Shown: positions 1 to 8,611 of the stretch, one piece after another
How the letters are laid out: each line of letters begins with the position of its first letter
Numbering within the stretch: the stretch's first letter is position 1
Assembly: GCF_036178145.1 (NCBI RefSeq)
Contig: NZ_CP108067.1
Location: forward strand, 10,183,001 to 10,247,000
Source of the DNA: Streptomyces sp. NBC_00273
Lineage (GTDB): Bacteria > Actinomycetota > Actinomycetes > Streptomycetales > Streptomycetaceae
Length of the DNA stretch: 64,000 bases
Direction of reading: 5' to 3'
Translations under genes and position numbers: made by a program
Notes under the pieces: model-generated
Databases searched by the model: none
The model's input: only the letters and a program-made list of their open reading frames with translations
Told to the model about the DNA's origin: nothing

Positions 1-76
1 CCCGGATCGACGCAGTCAATAAGTACAGCCGGTTGCACTTGTCGGCGACCAGATCCTGACGGGGCCGAACCCCTGG
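1..76. other. left edge, no gene recognised
   Basis: These 76 bases lie downstream of the acyltransferase stop codon. I see no supported gene, strong hairpin or repeat. The core polyketide synthase genes missing from this cluster would be expected beyond this edge. Confidence 0.5.
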
Positions 77-1105
77 TCAGGCGCCCAGACGGGACACTGC
101 GGCGCCGAAGAACTCCAGCTCTGCGCCGGCACGGGGCGGCAGCAGGGGAACGACGTCACTGCGTCGCGCCCGCACCTGCGGATGCCGACGTGCCAGCATC
201 GACAGCCCCTGGCTAGGCCCAGTCTCCACGAGCGTGAAGTCCCCGTGCCGCAGAAGGTGGTCCAGCGCAGGCCAGAACAGCACCGGCGCGGCCAGCTGCT
301 GCGCCCAGAAAGCGGGATCGGTAGCCTCGGGGCCCCGCACCGGCAGGCCCGTCCTCGTCGACCACAGCCGGATCGAGGGGCGCTGCAGCGGCGTCTCGCG
401 CAGTGCCACCTCGAAGGCATCGGCGGCCCCCGCGACCGCCGGGCAATGGAAGGCTTGCAGGGCGGGCACTCTGCGCCACATGACCCCGGCTTCCCTCAAC
501 ACCTGTTCGACTGCCGACAGATCGGCCTCCAGACCACTCAGCACGGTCTGTGCCGGTGCGTTGACCGCCCCGACGGCCACCGCACCCGGGCGCCCGTCCG
601 GCCCGGCAGGCAGCAGAGGGGCCAGCTCCTCCGGCCCTGCCGCCACCGCCAGCATGCCGCCGGGCGCGGTGGTGGCCATCGCGGACGACCTCGCCGACAT
701 GATCCTCGCGGCGTCGGCGAGGCCGAACACACCGGCCAGCGCCGCCGCCGCGAGCTCTCCGACGCTGTGCCCGAGCACGGCGCAGGGCACGATGCCCCGG
801 TCCAGCAGAGTGCGGCCCACGGCGTACCCGATGGCGAACACAAGCGGCTGGGCGCGCGAGGCGTCGTCCAACGCAACTCGCGGCTCCTCGCTCAGCCAGT
901 CCTCGCGCAGCTCCTTGCCCTCATGCTCCATCAACATGAAGAACTCGTCCATGACGGCCGTGAACACCGGCTCGTGTCCGTACAACCCCCGCGCCATGCT
1001 GGGGTGCTGGGAGCCCTGGCCGGGCAGCAGCAGCGCGACGGGCCGAGGCGGGGCCACTGCTGCCGAGGGGGCGGTGGAACGCGCGGACGTACCGGCTGAT
1101 GACAC
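77..1105 (-). CDS. malonyl-CoA:ACP acyltransferase (FabD/PKS-AT type)
   Basis: This 342-residue protein should load malonyl (or a related acyl) units onto the acyl carrier protein of the aromatic polyketide synthase. Seen: GQGSQ at residues 29-33, the GHSVGE nucleophile elbow at 112-117 (Ser114) and a QAFH motif with His220, followed by Cys where Ser is common. The start is GTG at 1105 because a strong AGGAGG sits six bases upstream; an ATG at 1156 in the same frame lacks such a site. It lies about 90 bp downstream of the ligase/ABM gene on the same strand, so co-expression is likely. Extender specificity is an inference: the AFH form resembles malonyl-selective ATs. A separate AT together with an acyl-CoA ligase suggests a non-acetate starter or extra loading step. 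Confidence 0.88.
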   Translation of the reverse strand: MSSAGTSARSTAPSAAVAPPRPVALLLPGQGSQHPSMARGLYGHEPVFTAVMDEFFMLMEHEGKELREDWLSEEPRVALDDASRAQPLVFAIGYAVGRTLLDRGIVPCAVLGHSVGELAAAALAGVFGLADAARIMSARSSAMATTAPGGMLAVAAGPEELAPLLPAGPDGRPGAVAVGAVNAPAQTVLSGLEADLSAVEQVLREAGVMWRRVPALQAFHCPAVAGAADAFEVALRETPLQRPSIRLWSTRTGLPVRGPEATDPAFWAQQLAAPVLFWPALDHLLRHGDFTLVETGPSQGLSMLARRHPQVRARRSDVVPLLPPRAGAELEFFGAAVSRLGA

Positions 1106-1118
1106 GAGATCCTCCTGG
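1103..1118 (-). promoter_or_regulatory. strong RBS deciding the acyltransferase start
   Basis: Read on the minus strand, AGGAGGATCTC directly precedes GTG at 1105. This is the best Shine-Dalgarno match near any possible start of the gene and is why the 342-aa form was chosen over a 359-aa form from ATG 1156. Confidence 0.7.
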
Positions 1119-1194
1119 GGAGTTCCCGATGCCGGCACGGAACGTCGCACCGACATCGGGAACGGGGCTGGCGACTGCGGTGCTGCCGAGGCGG

Positions 1195-3180
1195 CTACGC
1201 GGCCGCGTCCGTCTTCCGCTCGGTGACGAGGGCGTACGGGCCCGGCTCGGCTTGCGCCAGCTTCTTGATCTCCGCAACCGGGCCGCGAAAGCCCTCTCCG
1301 CCGACCGCAGCCCTGTGCGCGGCGGCATCCGCCCACTCGGCGGTCTCCACATAGATGTTGGGGGCCCCGACAGACCGGTAGAGGCGGTACGAGCGGAACC
1401 CGGGCTGCTCGGCCATGTAGTCGGTGATTTTGTCGAGCAGACGCTCGAACTCCTCCGTGTCGCCGGTGACGGTGAAGCGGTTGACGAAGTGATGCATGGG
1501 GACCTGCTCCTTGGGTTGGGACGGTTCATGGGGGGCTGAGGCGCCCGCGAGTCGGGCGCGGAGTTCCTGGCGCAGCACCTTGCCGGTGGGCGAGCGGGGA
1601 ATGCGGTCGACGAACTCGATGTGCTCGACGTGCTCGTAATAGGGGAGTTGGGCATTGACTTCGGCCGCCACGTCGGCCGCCACGTCGGCTGCCACGTCGG
1701 CCGCATCGACGAGAGCGGCGCCGAAATCCCGCACCACGAATCCGTACGCCACGGCGCCGCTGAACTCGTGGGGACGGTCGACAACGGCGCAGTCGGCGAC
1801 CGCGGGGTGCCGCAACAGGACCCGCTCGATCTCCGTCGGTGACACCAGCCAGTTGTCGCGCTTGAAGACGTCCTTGATCCGGTCGACGACGTAGAGGTAA
1901 CCGTCGTTGTCCATCAGCCCGATGTCGCCCGTGGAGAACCACCCCTCGGCATCGGTGTCCTCTGAAAGGCTCCGTCCCAGGTACCCCATCATCAACTGGG
2001 GTCCGCGGACCTGAATCTCACCCTTCTCGCCGACCGGGCACACGGTGCGAGAACCGACCTCCACGATCCGGCACTGGGTACCGGCCACCGGCTGGCCTGA
2101 CGAACGGGGCCGCGGGGCGTCCAGGCTGTTGAAGTGAGTGGAGGGCGAGGTCTCTTGCAGCCCGTACCCCTGGACCACCGGGACGCCGAAGTGCGCGCTG
2201 AGCGCGGCGGCCGCTGCGGGCGGCAGCGTCGAGCCGCCGGAGAGCACGGCCCGCAGGGCGGACCCCTTCAGCTCCTTCAACCGGGGGTGCACGGCCAGCC
2301 GAGCCAGCCGCACCGGCAAGCTGTAAAAGTGCGTGGCCCGGTAGCGTTCAGCCACGTCCATTGCCTCAGCCGGGTCGGGCTCCTCGCACAGGACGAGGGT
2401 GCCCGCCACCACGACCGTAATGGTCAGGTGCATCAGGTGGAACGTCGGCAAATAGTCGAAGACCACCGACGACTCGCTCACCCTGTGCACCTGTGCGGAC
2501 TGCGCGGCGTTGACCACGAGATTGCGATGGCTGAGCAGCACCGCTTTGGGCGCCCCCGTGGTTCCACTGGTGAACTGGATGCATGCCACCTCCTCGGGGC
2601 CCGTGCCCGGCTGCGAGGTCGCGTCCCATTCCGGGAGCCCGGGCCGTGTGCCCAGCCGCTCGGCCAGGTCGTCGAGGGTCGGCACGTCGGCGGGAGAGTC
2701 GGGGGCGCGGTGGGTCAGGACGATGTGCTCCAGCGCGGGCAGTTGGTCGCGAACAGCACTGAGCCGCTCGTACAGCGCGGGCGGAATCACCGCGCACTTC
2801 GCCCCGCTGATGCGAAGGACATGCGCCAGCCCATCCTGCTTGAGCAGCGGGTTGACCAGAGCGGGGGTGTTCCCGGACAGAGAGATGCCGAAGAAGACCG
2901 GCGGGAAGTGCCGGTCGAGCGCTGTGGTCAGCGCCACCACCGCCCCCGGGCCGTCCAGGAGCACGCGCAGGGCGGCGGCATAGCTGACGGCGAGACCTGC
3001 CAGCTCTGCGTAGCTGATGTCCCCTTCGGGGACGCGTACGGCGGTGCGGTCGGGGGCGGAGCGCGCGGCGCGCCGCAGCAGGTCACCGACCTGCACCGGG
3101 CCGAGTAGCTCCGCCAGGGTGTCCAGCGAAGCACCGGTCGCGATGCCGTCCGACACGGAATCCGACGGGGAGGGTGTCAT
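1195..3180 (-). CDS. acyl-CoA ligase fused to a C-terminal ABM monooxygenase-like domain
   Basis: Residues 1-561 form an ANL-family ligase: the ATP loop FTSGTTGAPK at 203-212, GYGLQET, the STGD motif, and a C-terminal PRSPTGKVLR lysine region. Residues 562-661 form a separate 100-residue ABM (antibiotic biosynthesis monooxygenase) domain of the type that oxidises anthrone or quinone intermediates. No stop lies between them. However, AAGGAG sits about ten bases before the in-frame ATG at 1497 (Met562), so a free ABM protein could also be made. The start is ATG 3180. A DVAA repeat near the ligase C-terminal subdomain comes from a 12-bp DNA repeat. Likely role: activate a carboxylic acid for the polyketide and carry out an oxygenation. 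The substrate is unknown. Confidence 0.82.
   Translation of the reverse strand: MTPSPSDSVSDGIATGASLDTLAELLGPVQVGDLLRRAARSAPDRTAVRVPEGDISYAELAGLAVSYAAALRVLLDGPGAVVALTTALDRHFPPVFFGISLSGNTPALVNPLLKQDGLAHVLRISGAKCAVIPPALYERLSAVRDQLPALEHIVLTHRAPDSPADVPTLDDLAERLGTRPGLPEWDATSQPGTGPEEVACIQFTSGTTGAPKAVLLSHRNLVVNAAQSAQVHRVSESSVVFDYLPTFHLMHLTITVVVAGTLVLCEEPDPAEAMDVAERYRATHFYSLPVRLARLAVHPRLKELKGSALRAVLSGGSTLPPAAAAALSAHFGVPVVQGYGLQETSPSTHFNSLDAPRPRSSGQPVAGTQCRIVEVGSRTVCPVGEKGEIQVRGPQLMMGYLGRSLSEDTDAEGWFSTGDIGLMDNDGYLYVVDRIKDVFKRDNWLVSPTEIERVLLRHPAVADCAVVDRPHEFSGAVAYGFVVRDFGAALVDAADVAADVAADVAAEVNAQLPYYEHVEHIEFVDRIPRSPTGKVLRQELRARLAGASAPHEPSQPKEQVPMHHFVNRFTVTGDTEEFERLLDKITDYMAEQPGFRSYRLYRSVGAPNIYVETAEWADAAAHRAAVGGEGFRGPVAEIKKLAQAEPGPYALVTERKTDAAA
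1661..1708. repeat. 12-bp tandem repeat, four copies, inside the ligase gene
   Basis: The unit TCGGCCGCCACG occurs four times in a row; copy three has one change and copy four is partial. It keeps the reading frame and encodes Asp-Val-Ala-Ala repeats on the minus strand. It is likely a slippage-prone stretch that changes linker length in four-residue steps. Confidence 0.8.
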
Positions 3181-3259
3181 GGCCTGGGGCCTTTCTCGAA
3201 GCCAGGTCCGCCTGTGAACCTCGGCGAAGGCTGTGCCGTCGCGGACGTGGAAGGCGCGG

Positions 3260-3712
3260 TCACGGTCGGGGAAGGTCGTCGCGATACACCTGGCGCCTAC
3301 GCACCAGCAGCCGGTCACCTTCACGCACCAGCAGGTCTTCGCAGGAACAGCTGAGTTCCAGCGCGGTCCGGCCACCTTGCGCGGTGGCGAGCACCTGGGC
3401 GTAGGAGAGTGCCGTGACCGATCCGTCGACGTTCGGCGTCACCTGCAGCATGCCGAGCCAGTGCCGGCGCTGGACTCCCTGCTCCGCCAGCCGCTGGACG
3501 GCCTCCGCCGCCCCCTGCTCGATGGCCGCACGGCCCGTCTGCGGGAGCGGGTGGGCGTTGGCGGCGAACACGCCGTTCTCGGTGAAGGTTTCAGCCCACT
3601 CGGTGACCCTCCCCTCATCGAGGTGGCGCATCTGTCGGGCGTAGAAGTGCAGGACTTCCTGGTACAGCACACTCCCTTGAGCGCTGTCCACGAGCGGTTC
3701 CGACAACTGCAT
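3260..3712 (-). CDS. SnoaL/NTF2-like protein (polyketide cluster)
   Basis: This 150-aa protein has the size and pattern of the SnoaL/NTF2 fold: an N-terminal helix (YQEVLHFYARQMRHLDEG), then WAETFTENGVF and a C-terminal strand rich in basic and aromatic residues. Family members act as cyclases, hydroxylase helpers or isomerases in aromatic polyketide pathways. ATG 3712 has a good GGAGGG Shine-Dalgarno sequence. It is the first gene of the leftward group (this gene, ligase-ABM, AT) and is divergent from the ketoreductase, with 178 bp of shared upstream sequence. I cannot tell cyclase from oxygenase helper by sequence alone. Confidence 0.7.
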   Translation of the reverse strand: MQLSEPLVDSAQGSVLYQEVLHFYARQMRHLDEGRVTEWAETFTENGVFAANAHPLPQTGRAAIEQGAAEAVQRLAEQGVQRRHWLGMLQVTPNVDGSVTALSYAQVLATAQGGRTALELSCSCEDLLVREGDRLLVRRRQVYRDDLPRP

Positions 3713-3890
3713 GACGGTTTCCCTCCGGTCACGGTGACGTGGTGTTCCGCAGAGGCTGACACCAGGGCTTCGAGAACCGTTGGAGACCTCTTCACTGACC
3801 CGTCCACACCGCCCAGAAGCCTCGAACCATCCTCGGCCCGATCTCGAACCCGCTCCAGGAAGCTCCAGCCATTCCACGGAGGAGGACGAG
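3713..3890. promoter_or_regulatory. divergent promoter region
   Basis: This 178-bp gap separates the leftward SnoaL-like gene from the rightward ketoreductase gene. It must hold promoters for both directions. I could not assign -10/-35 boxes or an operator with confidence. Confidence 0.5.
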
Positions 3891-4706
3891 ATGACAGGTG
3901 CAGGATTTTCCGACCCAGCGGAGCGGGCCCGGTCCACGAAGGTCGCCCTCGTGACCGGGGGGACCAGCGGAATCGGCCTCGCGGTGGTGACCAGCCTGGC
4001 CCGCAGCGGAGTCCGGGTGTTCCTGTGCGCACGCAGCGCCGAGAACGTCTCGGCCACCGTCAAGGAGCTCCGCGAACAGGGCCTGGAGGTCGACGGCCAG
4101 GCGGCGGACGTACGGTCCGCGGAGTCGGTCGAGTCCCTCGTGCGGGCTGCCGTCGAACGCTACGGGCCCATCACGGTGCTCGTGAACAACGCGGGCCGCA
4201 GCGGCGGTGGCCGCACCTCGCAGATCAGCGACGAACTCTGGTACGACGTGATCGACACCAACCTGAACAGCGTCTTCCTCGTCACCCGCGAGGTACTCGC
4301 CAACGGCGGCCTGGAGAACTGCGGCGACGGACGCATCATCAGCATCGCATCCACCGGCGGCAAGCAGGGAGTTCCCTTCGGAGCCCCCTACTCGGCGGCC
4401 AAGGGCGGAGTCATCAGCTTCACCAAGGCTCTCGCCAAAGAGCTGGCCGGCGTCGGCATCACCGTCAACGCGGTCTGCCCCGGGTACGTGGAGACACCGA
4501 TGGCAGTCCGCGTCCGGGAGTCCTACGCGCGCACTCGCGACATCTCCACAGAAGAAGTCCTCACCGAATTCCACGCCAAGATTCCGCTGGGCCGCTACTC
4601 CACACCCGAAGAGGTGGCCGGCCTCGTGGACTACCTCGTCACGGACACCGCCGCCTCCATCACCGCGCAGGCACTCAACGTCTGCGGCGGACTCGGCATC
4701 TTCTGA
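3891..4706 (+). CDS. type II polyketide ketoreductase (ActIII-like SDR)
   Basis: This 271-aa short-chain dehydrogenase matches the NADPH-dependent C-9 ketoreductases of aromatic polyketide clusters. Seen: cofactor motif TGGTSGIG at 22-29, NNAG at 99-102, catalytic Ser154, Tyr167 and Lys171 (YSAAK), and the PGYVETPMA segment after the active site. GGAGGAGGACGAG gives a strong ribosome site for ATG 3891. It opens the rightward tailoring operon and is followed 41 bp later by the aromatase/cyclase, the usual partner that dehydrates the reduced ring. Role: reduce the nascent poly-beta-keto chain and set first-ring geometry (family knowledge). Confidence 0.9.
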   Translation: MTGAGFSDPAERARSTKVALVTGGTSGIGLAVVTSLARSGVRVFLCARSAENVSATVKELREQGLEVDGQAADVRSAESVESLVRAAVERYGPITVLVNNAGRSGGGRTSQISDELWYDVIDTNLNSVFLVTREVLANGGLENCGDGRIISIASTGGKQGVPFGAPYSAAKGGVISFTKALAKELAGVGITVNAVCPGYVETPMAVRVRESYARTRDISTEEVLTEFHAKIPLGRYSTPEEVAGLVDYLVTDTAASITAQALNVCGGLGIF

Positions 4707-4747
4707 CCCCAGACCCCGGCCCAGGCCGGCGCGAGAAAGGCTGAGCA

Positions 4748-5734
4748 ATGCTGCGTACCGGAACCCACCGCACCACCCACTCGATCGACATCGCCGCGCC
4801 CGCCGAGACCGTCTACGCAATCATCGCGGACGCCCCCGCTTGGCCGGTCCGCTTCGCCCCCACGCTCCACGTTGAACGCGTCGAAGGAGCGGGGGAGTCC
4901 CAGACAGGACAGACCGCTCACGAGGCACGGGAACGGCTGCGTATCTGGGCCACCGCCAACGGCGAGGTCAAGACGTGGACTTCGCAGAGGGAGCTCGACC
5001 CGCACAACGCCCGAATCCGTTTCCAACAGGAGGTCTCCTCGCCCCCGGTCTCTTCGATGGGCGGCGAGTGGATCGTGACGCCCGGGGACGTTGCGGGCAC
5101 CGTACGGCTCACCCTGCGACATGAGTTCAGTGCCGTCGACGACGATCCGGCCGGAATCGAGTGGATCACCAAGGCCACCGACCGCAACAGTGGCACCGAA
5201 CTTGCGAACATCAAGACGCTCGCTGAAGGGATCGGCGCCGCCGACGGACTCGTCTTCGACTTCGAAGACTCCACCCTGGTGGCGGACGCCGACCCGGAGA
5301 CGGTCTACCGCTTCTTGCACGAGGCCGCAGCCTGGCCGGACCGGCTGCCGCACGTCTCCCGCATGCGGTTGACCGAGGACGTGGAGAACATCCAGTGGAT
5401 GGTGATGGACACCGTCACCAAGGACGGCTCGGCCCACACCACAGAATCGGTCCGCATCTGCTTCCCCGATTCCCGACGCATCGTCTACAAGCAACTGGTC
5501 ACGCCCCCGCTGATGACCACCCACATCGGTGAGTGGACGGTGGTGCCGACGGACAAGGGTGCGCGGGCGACCTCCTGGCACCGGGTCCAGCTGAACGAAG
5601 ACGCCATCGTTGGCGTACTCGGGGCCGACGCCACCGTGCACGAAGCGAAGGAGTTCATCCGCAGGGCGGTCGGCGGGAACAGCGCGGCGACCCTCGCCCT
5701 CGCCAAGACCTTCGCGGAACAGCACCATGGCTGA
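4748..5734 (+). CDS. didomain aromatase/cyclase (SRPBCC x2)
   Basis: The 328-aa protein carries two SRPBCC (START-like) halves, at about 1-155 and 165-325. Each starts with an IAAPAETVYAII-like or VADADPETVYRFL-like strand and helix. Didomain ARO/CYCs dehydrate and aromatise the first ring of ketoreduced type II polyketides. The gene follows the ketoreductase and overlaps the FAD monooxygenase start by eight bases, so translation is coupled. The pairing of ketoreductase and didomain cyclase points to a reduced aromatic product (anthracycline, angucycline or benzoisochromanequinone class); which class is not decided here. Confidence 0.88.
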   Translation: MLRTGTHRTTHSIDIAAPAETVYAIIADAPAWPVRFAPTLHVERVEGAGESQTGQTAHEARERLRIWATANGEVKTWTSQRELDPHNARIRFQQEVSSPPVSSMGGEWIVTPGDVAGTVRLTLRHEFSAVDDDPAGIEWITKATDRNSGTELANIKTLAEGIGAADGLVFDFEDSTLVADADPETVYRFLHEAAAWPDRLPHVSRMRLTEDVENIQWMVMDTVTKDGSAHTTESVRICFPDSRRIVYKQLVTPPLMTTHIGEWTVVPTDKGARATSWHRVQLNEDAIVGVLGADATVHEAKEFIRRAVGGNSAATLALAKTFAEQHHG

Positions 5735-7445
5735 CGATTCGACCGACGCGCCGACGACGACGGGCACCGAGGTGCTCGTCGTGGGCGCCGGGCCGGTCGG
5801 CCTGACCACGGCCCACGAACTGGCCCGCCGCGGAGTAGCGGTCCGTGTGATCGACGGCGCCCCGGGCCCCGCCACCACCAGCCGCGCGCTCGCCGTGCAC
5901 GCGCGCACGCTGGAGATCATCGACCAGATGAACGTACTGGACCTCTTGCTGCCGCAGGGCCGCAAGGTCGAGCACTTCACCCTGCACCTACGCGGGCGCA
6001 CCCTCATCAGGTTCGACACCGACTACTCCGACATGCCCACCCGCTACCCCTTCAGCCTCATGGTCGACCAAGTAGTGACCGAAAAGGTGCTACGGGATCG
6101 GCTGGCCACCCTCGGCGTTACGGTGGAATGGGGCGTACGGCTCGACTCCTTCACCCCGCACGAGAACCAAGTGGACGTCCGCCTCGCCACCCCAGACGGC
6201 CCCGCTGCCCTCTCGGTCCCATGGTTGGTCGGCGCCGACGGCGCCCACAGCACGGTGCGCAAGAACCTCGGTCTGCACCTGACCGGGGACACGACCGAGA
6301 CCTGGCTGAACGCCGACGTGGAACTGGACATCGACCTGCCGGGTGACAGCAACCACCTCCTCCATACCGGCAGCGGCACCCTCCTGCTCGTACCGTTTCC
6401 CGAGTCCGGCAAGTGGAGGGTGGTCGACACCCAGGACACAGGCGACGCAGACGACCCCGAAGCCGTCAGAGCCCGCCTGGAAGCCAAGGTCGCCAGAGCC
6501 CTCGGCCGCCCCGCCACAGTGTCCGCGCCCACCTGGATCTCGGTCTTCACCGTCCAACAGCGCATGATCGACAAGATGCGGGTAGGCCGCTGCTTTGTCG
6601 CCGGAGACGCTGCACACATACACAGTCCCGCCTCGGGACAGGGCATGAACACCGGCATCCAGGACGCGTACAACCTGGCCTGGAAACTCGCCGACGTGGT
6701 ACGCGGCCACGCCACCGAAGCACTCCTGGACAGCTACAGCGCCGAGCGCGTGCCCGTCGGCGCGCGCCTGCTCCGCTCGACCAGAACAGCCACCGCACTC
6801 GTCGCGCTGCGCAACGCGGTGGGGCCCGTGCTCCTGCCGGTCGCCCTCCGGCTCGTCAACAGCATCGCACCGCTCAAGCACCGGATTGAACGGAAAATGA
6901 TCCGCAGCTTCTGCGGCCTCACCGTGGAATACGCCAGCAGCCCCCTGAGCCTTCGAGCCGCAGCCCCCTCCGGCACGGAACCCGCACGGCGGGGACCGCA
7001 GCCGGGGCAGCGGGTGAGCGCCGCAGCACCCTCGAAGGACGCCAGCGAAGACGAGGGCCTGCGCGGGTTGCACGAGGAACTGCGCGATCCCCGCTGGACC
7101 CTCCTCGTCGCCGCAGACCCCTGCCCCGCGCAGACCACAGAACTCCTCGACCACGTCGACCGCCGATACGGCACCGCCGTCTCCGTCCGTACCGTCCGCG
7201 ACCTCGTGGACGACCGCGGCGGCCCGAACCAACTGCCGGACCCGCACGGCACGCTACGTCGAGAACTGGGCATCGAGGCGGGCGGCTTCGCCCTGATCAG
7301 GCCCGACGGCCACCTCGCCGGCAAGGGGCCGCTGAGCGGACGGCACGGACTGCTCCACACCCTCGGCGGGCTCGGCATGGAGCCCACCGACGAAGCACCA
7401 GCCATGGTCCCGGACCAGGAACAGACCTCCGTCCCGCGCCAGTGA
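5727..7445 (+). CDS. FAD-dependent aromatic polyketide monooxygenase
   Basis: This 572-aa protein is of the PgaE/JadH/RdmE class of flavoprotein hydroxylases. Seen: GAGPVG Rossmann motif at 20-25, the GADGAHSTVR motif in the middle, and the CFVAGDAAHIHSPASGQGMN FAD-ribityl motif. A thioredoxin-like C-terminal domain occupies about residues 450-560, as is usual in the family. The start ATG 5727 overlaps the cyclase stop. It should hydroxylate a polycyclic intermediate with NAD(P)H and O2. A Pro/Ala/Gly-rich linker at about 420-450 separates catalytic and C-terminal domains. Substrate and position are not predictable from sequence. Confidence 0.88.
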   Translation: MADDSTDAPTTTGTEVLVVGAGPVGLTTAHELARRGVAVRVIDGAPGPATTSRALAVHARTLEIIDQMNVLDLLLPQGRKVEHFTLHLRGRTLIRFDTDYSDMPTRYPFSLMVDQVVTEKVLRDRLATLGVTVEWGVRLDSFTPHENQVDVRLATPDGPAALSVPWLVGADGAHSTVRKNLGLHLTGDTTETWLNADVELDIDLPGDSNHLLHTGSGTLLLVPFPESGKWRVVDTQDTGDADDPEAVRARLEAKVARALGRPATVSAPTWISVFTVQQRMIDKMRVGRCFVAGDAAHIHSPASGQGMNTGIQDAYNLAWKLADVVRGHATEALLDSYSAERVPVGARLLRSTRTATALVALRNAVGPVLLPVALRLVNSIAPLKHRIERKMIRSFCGLTVEYASSPLSLRAAAPSGTEPARRGPQPGQRVSAAAPSKDASEDEGLRGLHEELRDPRWTLLVAADPCPAQTTELLDHVDRRYGTAVSVRTVRDLVDDRGGPNQLPDPHGTLRRELGIEAGGFALIRPDGHLAGKGPLSGRHGLLHTLGGLGMEPTDEAPAMVPDQEQTSVPRQ

Positions 7446-7536
7446 CCGGACCTGCCACGGCAGACCACACCCACGGGTTCCTCGACATCTGACCCGGGAC
7501 GCCCTCATGAGACGACTTGGACGAACGGATCAAGCG

Positions 7537-8568
7537 ATGACCCATCCCGCACCCACCGTTACCAAGAACAGCCTGCTGGAGACACTCCAGGCATTCAAGC
7601 GGACGAGCCTGCTCAAGGCAGCCGTCGAACTGGGCCTCTTCGACGCCCTCGCCGACGGACCGAGGAACGCCCACCAAGTGGCCGAGGCCATCGACGGCGA
7701 TGCCCGGGCGGTACGCATCCTGCTCGGTGCCATCACCGCCATCGGACTGCTTGATACCGACGGCGCCCGGTACTCCCTGCCACCAGGCGCCGCTGACCTG
7801 CTGGTGAGCAGCAGCCCCCAGTACGCCGGACACGCCGTCAAAGTGAACACCAGCGAGTGGGAGTGGGAAGCGATGCGCGATCTGGCCGGTGTGGTCCGCA
7901 AGGGCGGCACCGGACTCGTCCCCGACGCCACAGAAGAAGGTTTCTCCTACTGGACCGATTTCGCGGCAGAAGGCACCTTCGTGACCCGTGCGGCCACTGC
8001 GGCCCTGCTCGAAGACATCGACGAATGGGCCGGAGGACGCCCCGATCTGCGGGTGCTCGACATCGGCTGCGGACACGCCCTGTTCGGTCTCGAAGTCACC
8101 CGGCAGCACCCGCAGGCCGAGCTTCACGGCCTGGATCGAGCCGAGGTGCTCGTCCAAGCAAAGGCCCACGCGGAGCGCATGGGACTGACCGCACGTACCA
8201 CCTTCCTCCCCGGCGACGCCTTCACCACCCCCCTGGACGGACCGTACGACCTGATCGTGGTCGCGAACGTCCTCCCCATGTTCTCCGAGGAGCAAGGCAC
8301 ACGCCTGCTGCGCCGGCTGGCAGGAGCCCTGAAGCCTGGGGGACGTCTGGTGACCGTCGGCTTCACCGTGGAAGACAAGCACCCGGTGGAGGAGCACGCG
8401 GCACATGTGCTGTCTCTGCTCATGCTGGTCGCCACACCCGCAGGACAGGCGCACTCCCGTGCCGCCTCACGTCGGATGCTCACCGCGAGCGGATACCGAG
8501 AGATCTCGATCCGCCGTGTCGACCCGCTGCCCGTGCACGTCGTCACCGCCGAGCTCGATCGGCGCTGA
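7537..8568 (+). CDS. SAM-dependent O-methyltransferase (small-molecule class)
   Basis: This 343-aa protein has the two-part layout of plant-type and polyketide O-methyltransferases: an N-terminal helical dimerisation domain with a winged helix (about 1-100), then a Rossmann domain with motif I VLDIGCGH at 173-180 and a later GGRLVTVGF strand. ATG 7537 matches the family start; an ATG at 7507 in the same frame is possible and neither has a strong ribosome site. Its place between monooxygenase and aldo-keto reductase suggests methylation of a phenolic hydroxyl on the polyketide. C- or N-methylation cannot be excluded. Confidence 0.82.
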   Translation: MTHPAPTVTKNSLLETLQAFKRTSLLKAAVELGLFDALADGPRNAHQVAEAIDGDARAVRILLGAITAIGLLDTDGARYSLPPGAADLLVSSSPQYAGHAVKVNTSEWEWEAMRDLAGVVRKGGTGLVPDATEEGFSYWTDFAAEGTFVTRAATAALLEDIDEWAGGRPDLRVLDIGCGHALFGLEVTRQHPQAELHGLDRAEVLVQAKAHAERMGLTARTTFLPGDAFTTPLDGPYDLIVVANVLPMFSEEQGTRLLRRLAGALKPGGRLVTVGFTVEDKHPVEEHAAHVLSLLMLVATPAGQAHSRAASRRMLTASGYREISIRRVDPLPVHVVTAELDRR

Positions 8569-8611
8569 CGCAAGTGACAACCCCCATGAACGAAACGAAA
8601 GGATCCTCGTG

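Noticed and set aside
182..1226. Long plus-strand open frames opposite the acyltransferase
   Set aside because: They mirror the minus-strand gene, are Arg/Pro/Gly-rich and have no motif; GC-rich antisense frames are expected.
1661..1708. Short repeat considered as CRISPR
   Set aside because: Units are contiguous with no spacers and lie inside a coding frame.
3233..4744. 503-aa plus-strand open frame over the SnoaL-like and ketoreductase genes
   Set aside because: It crosses two well-supported genes and its sequence has no family character.
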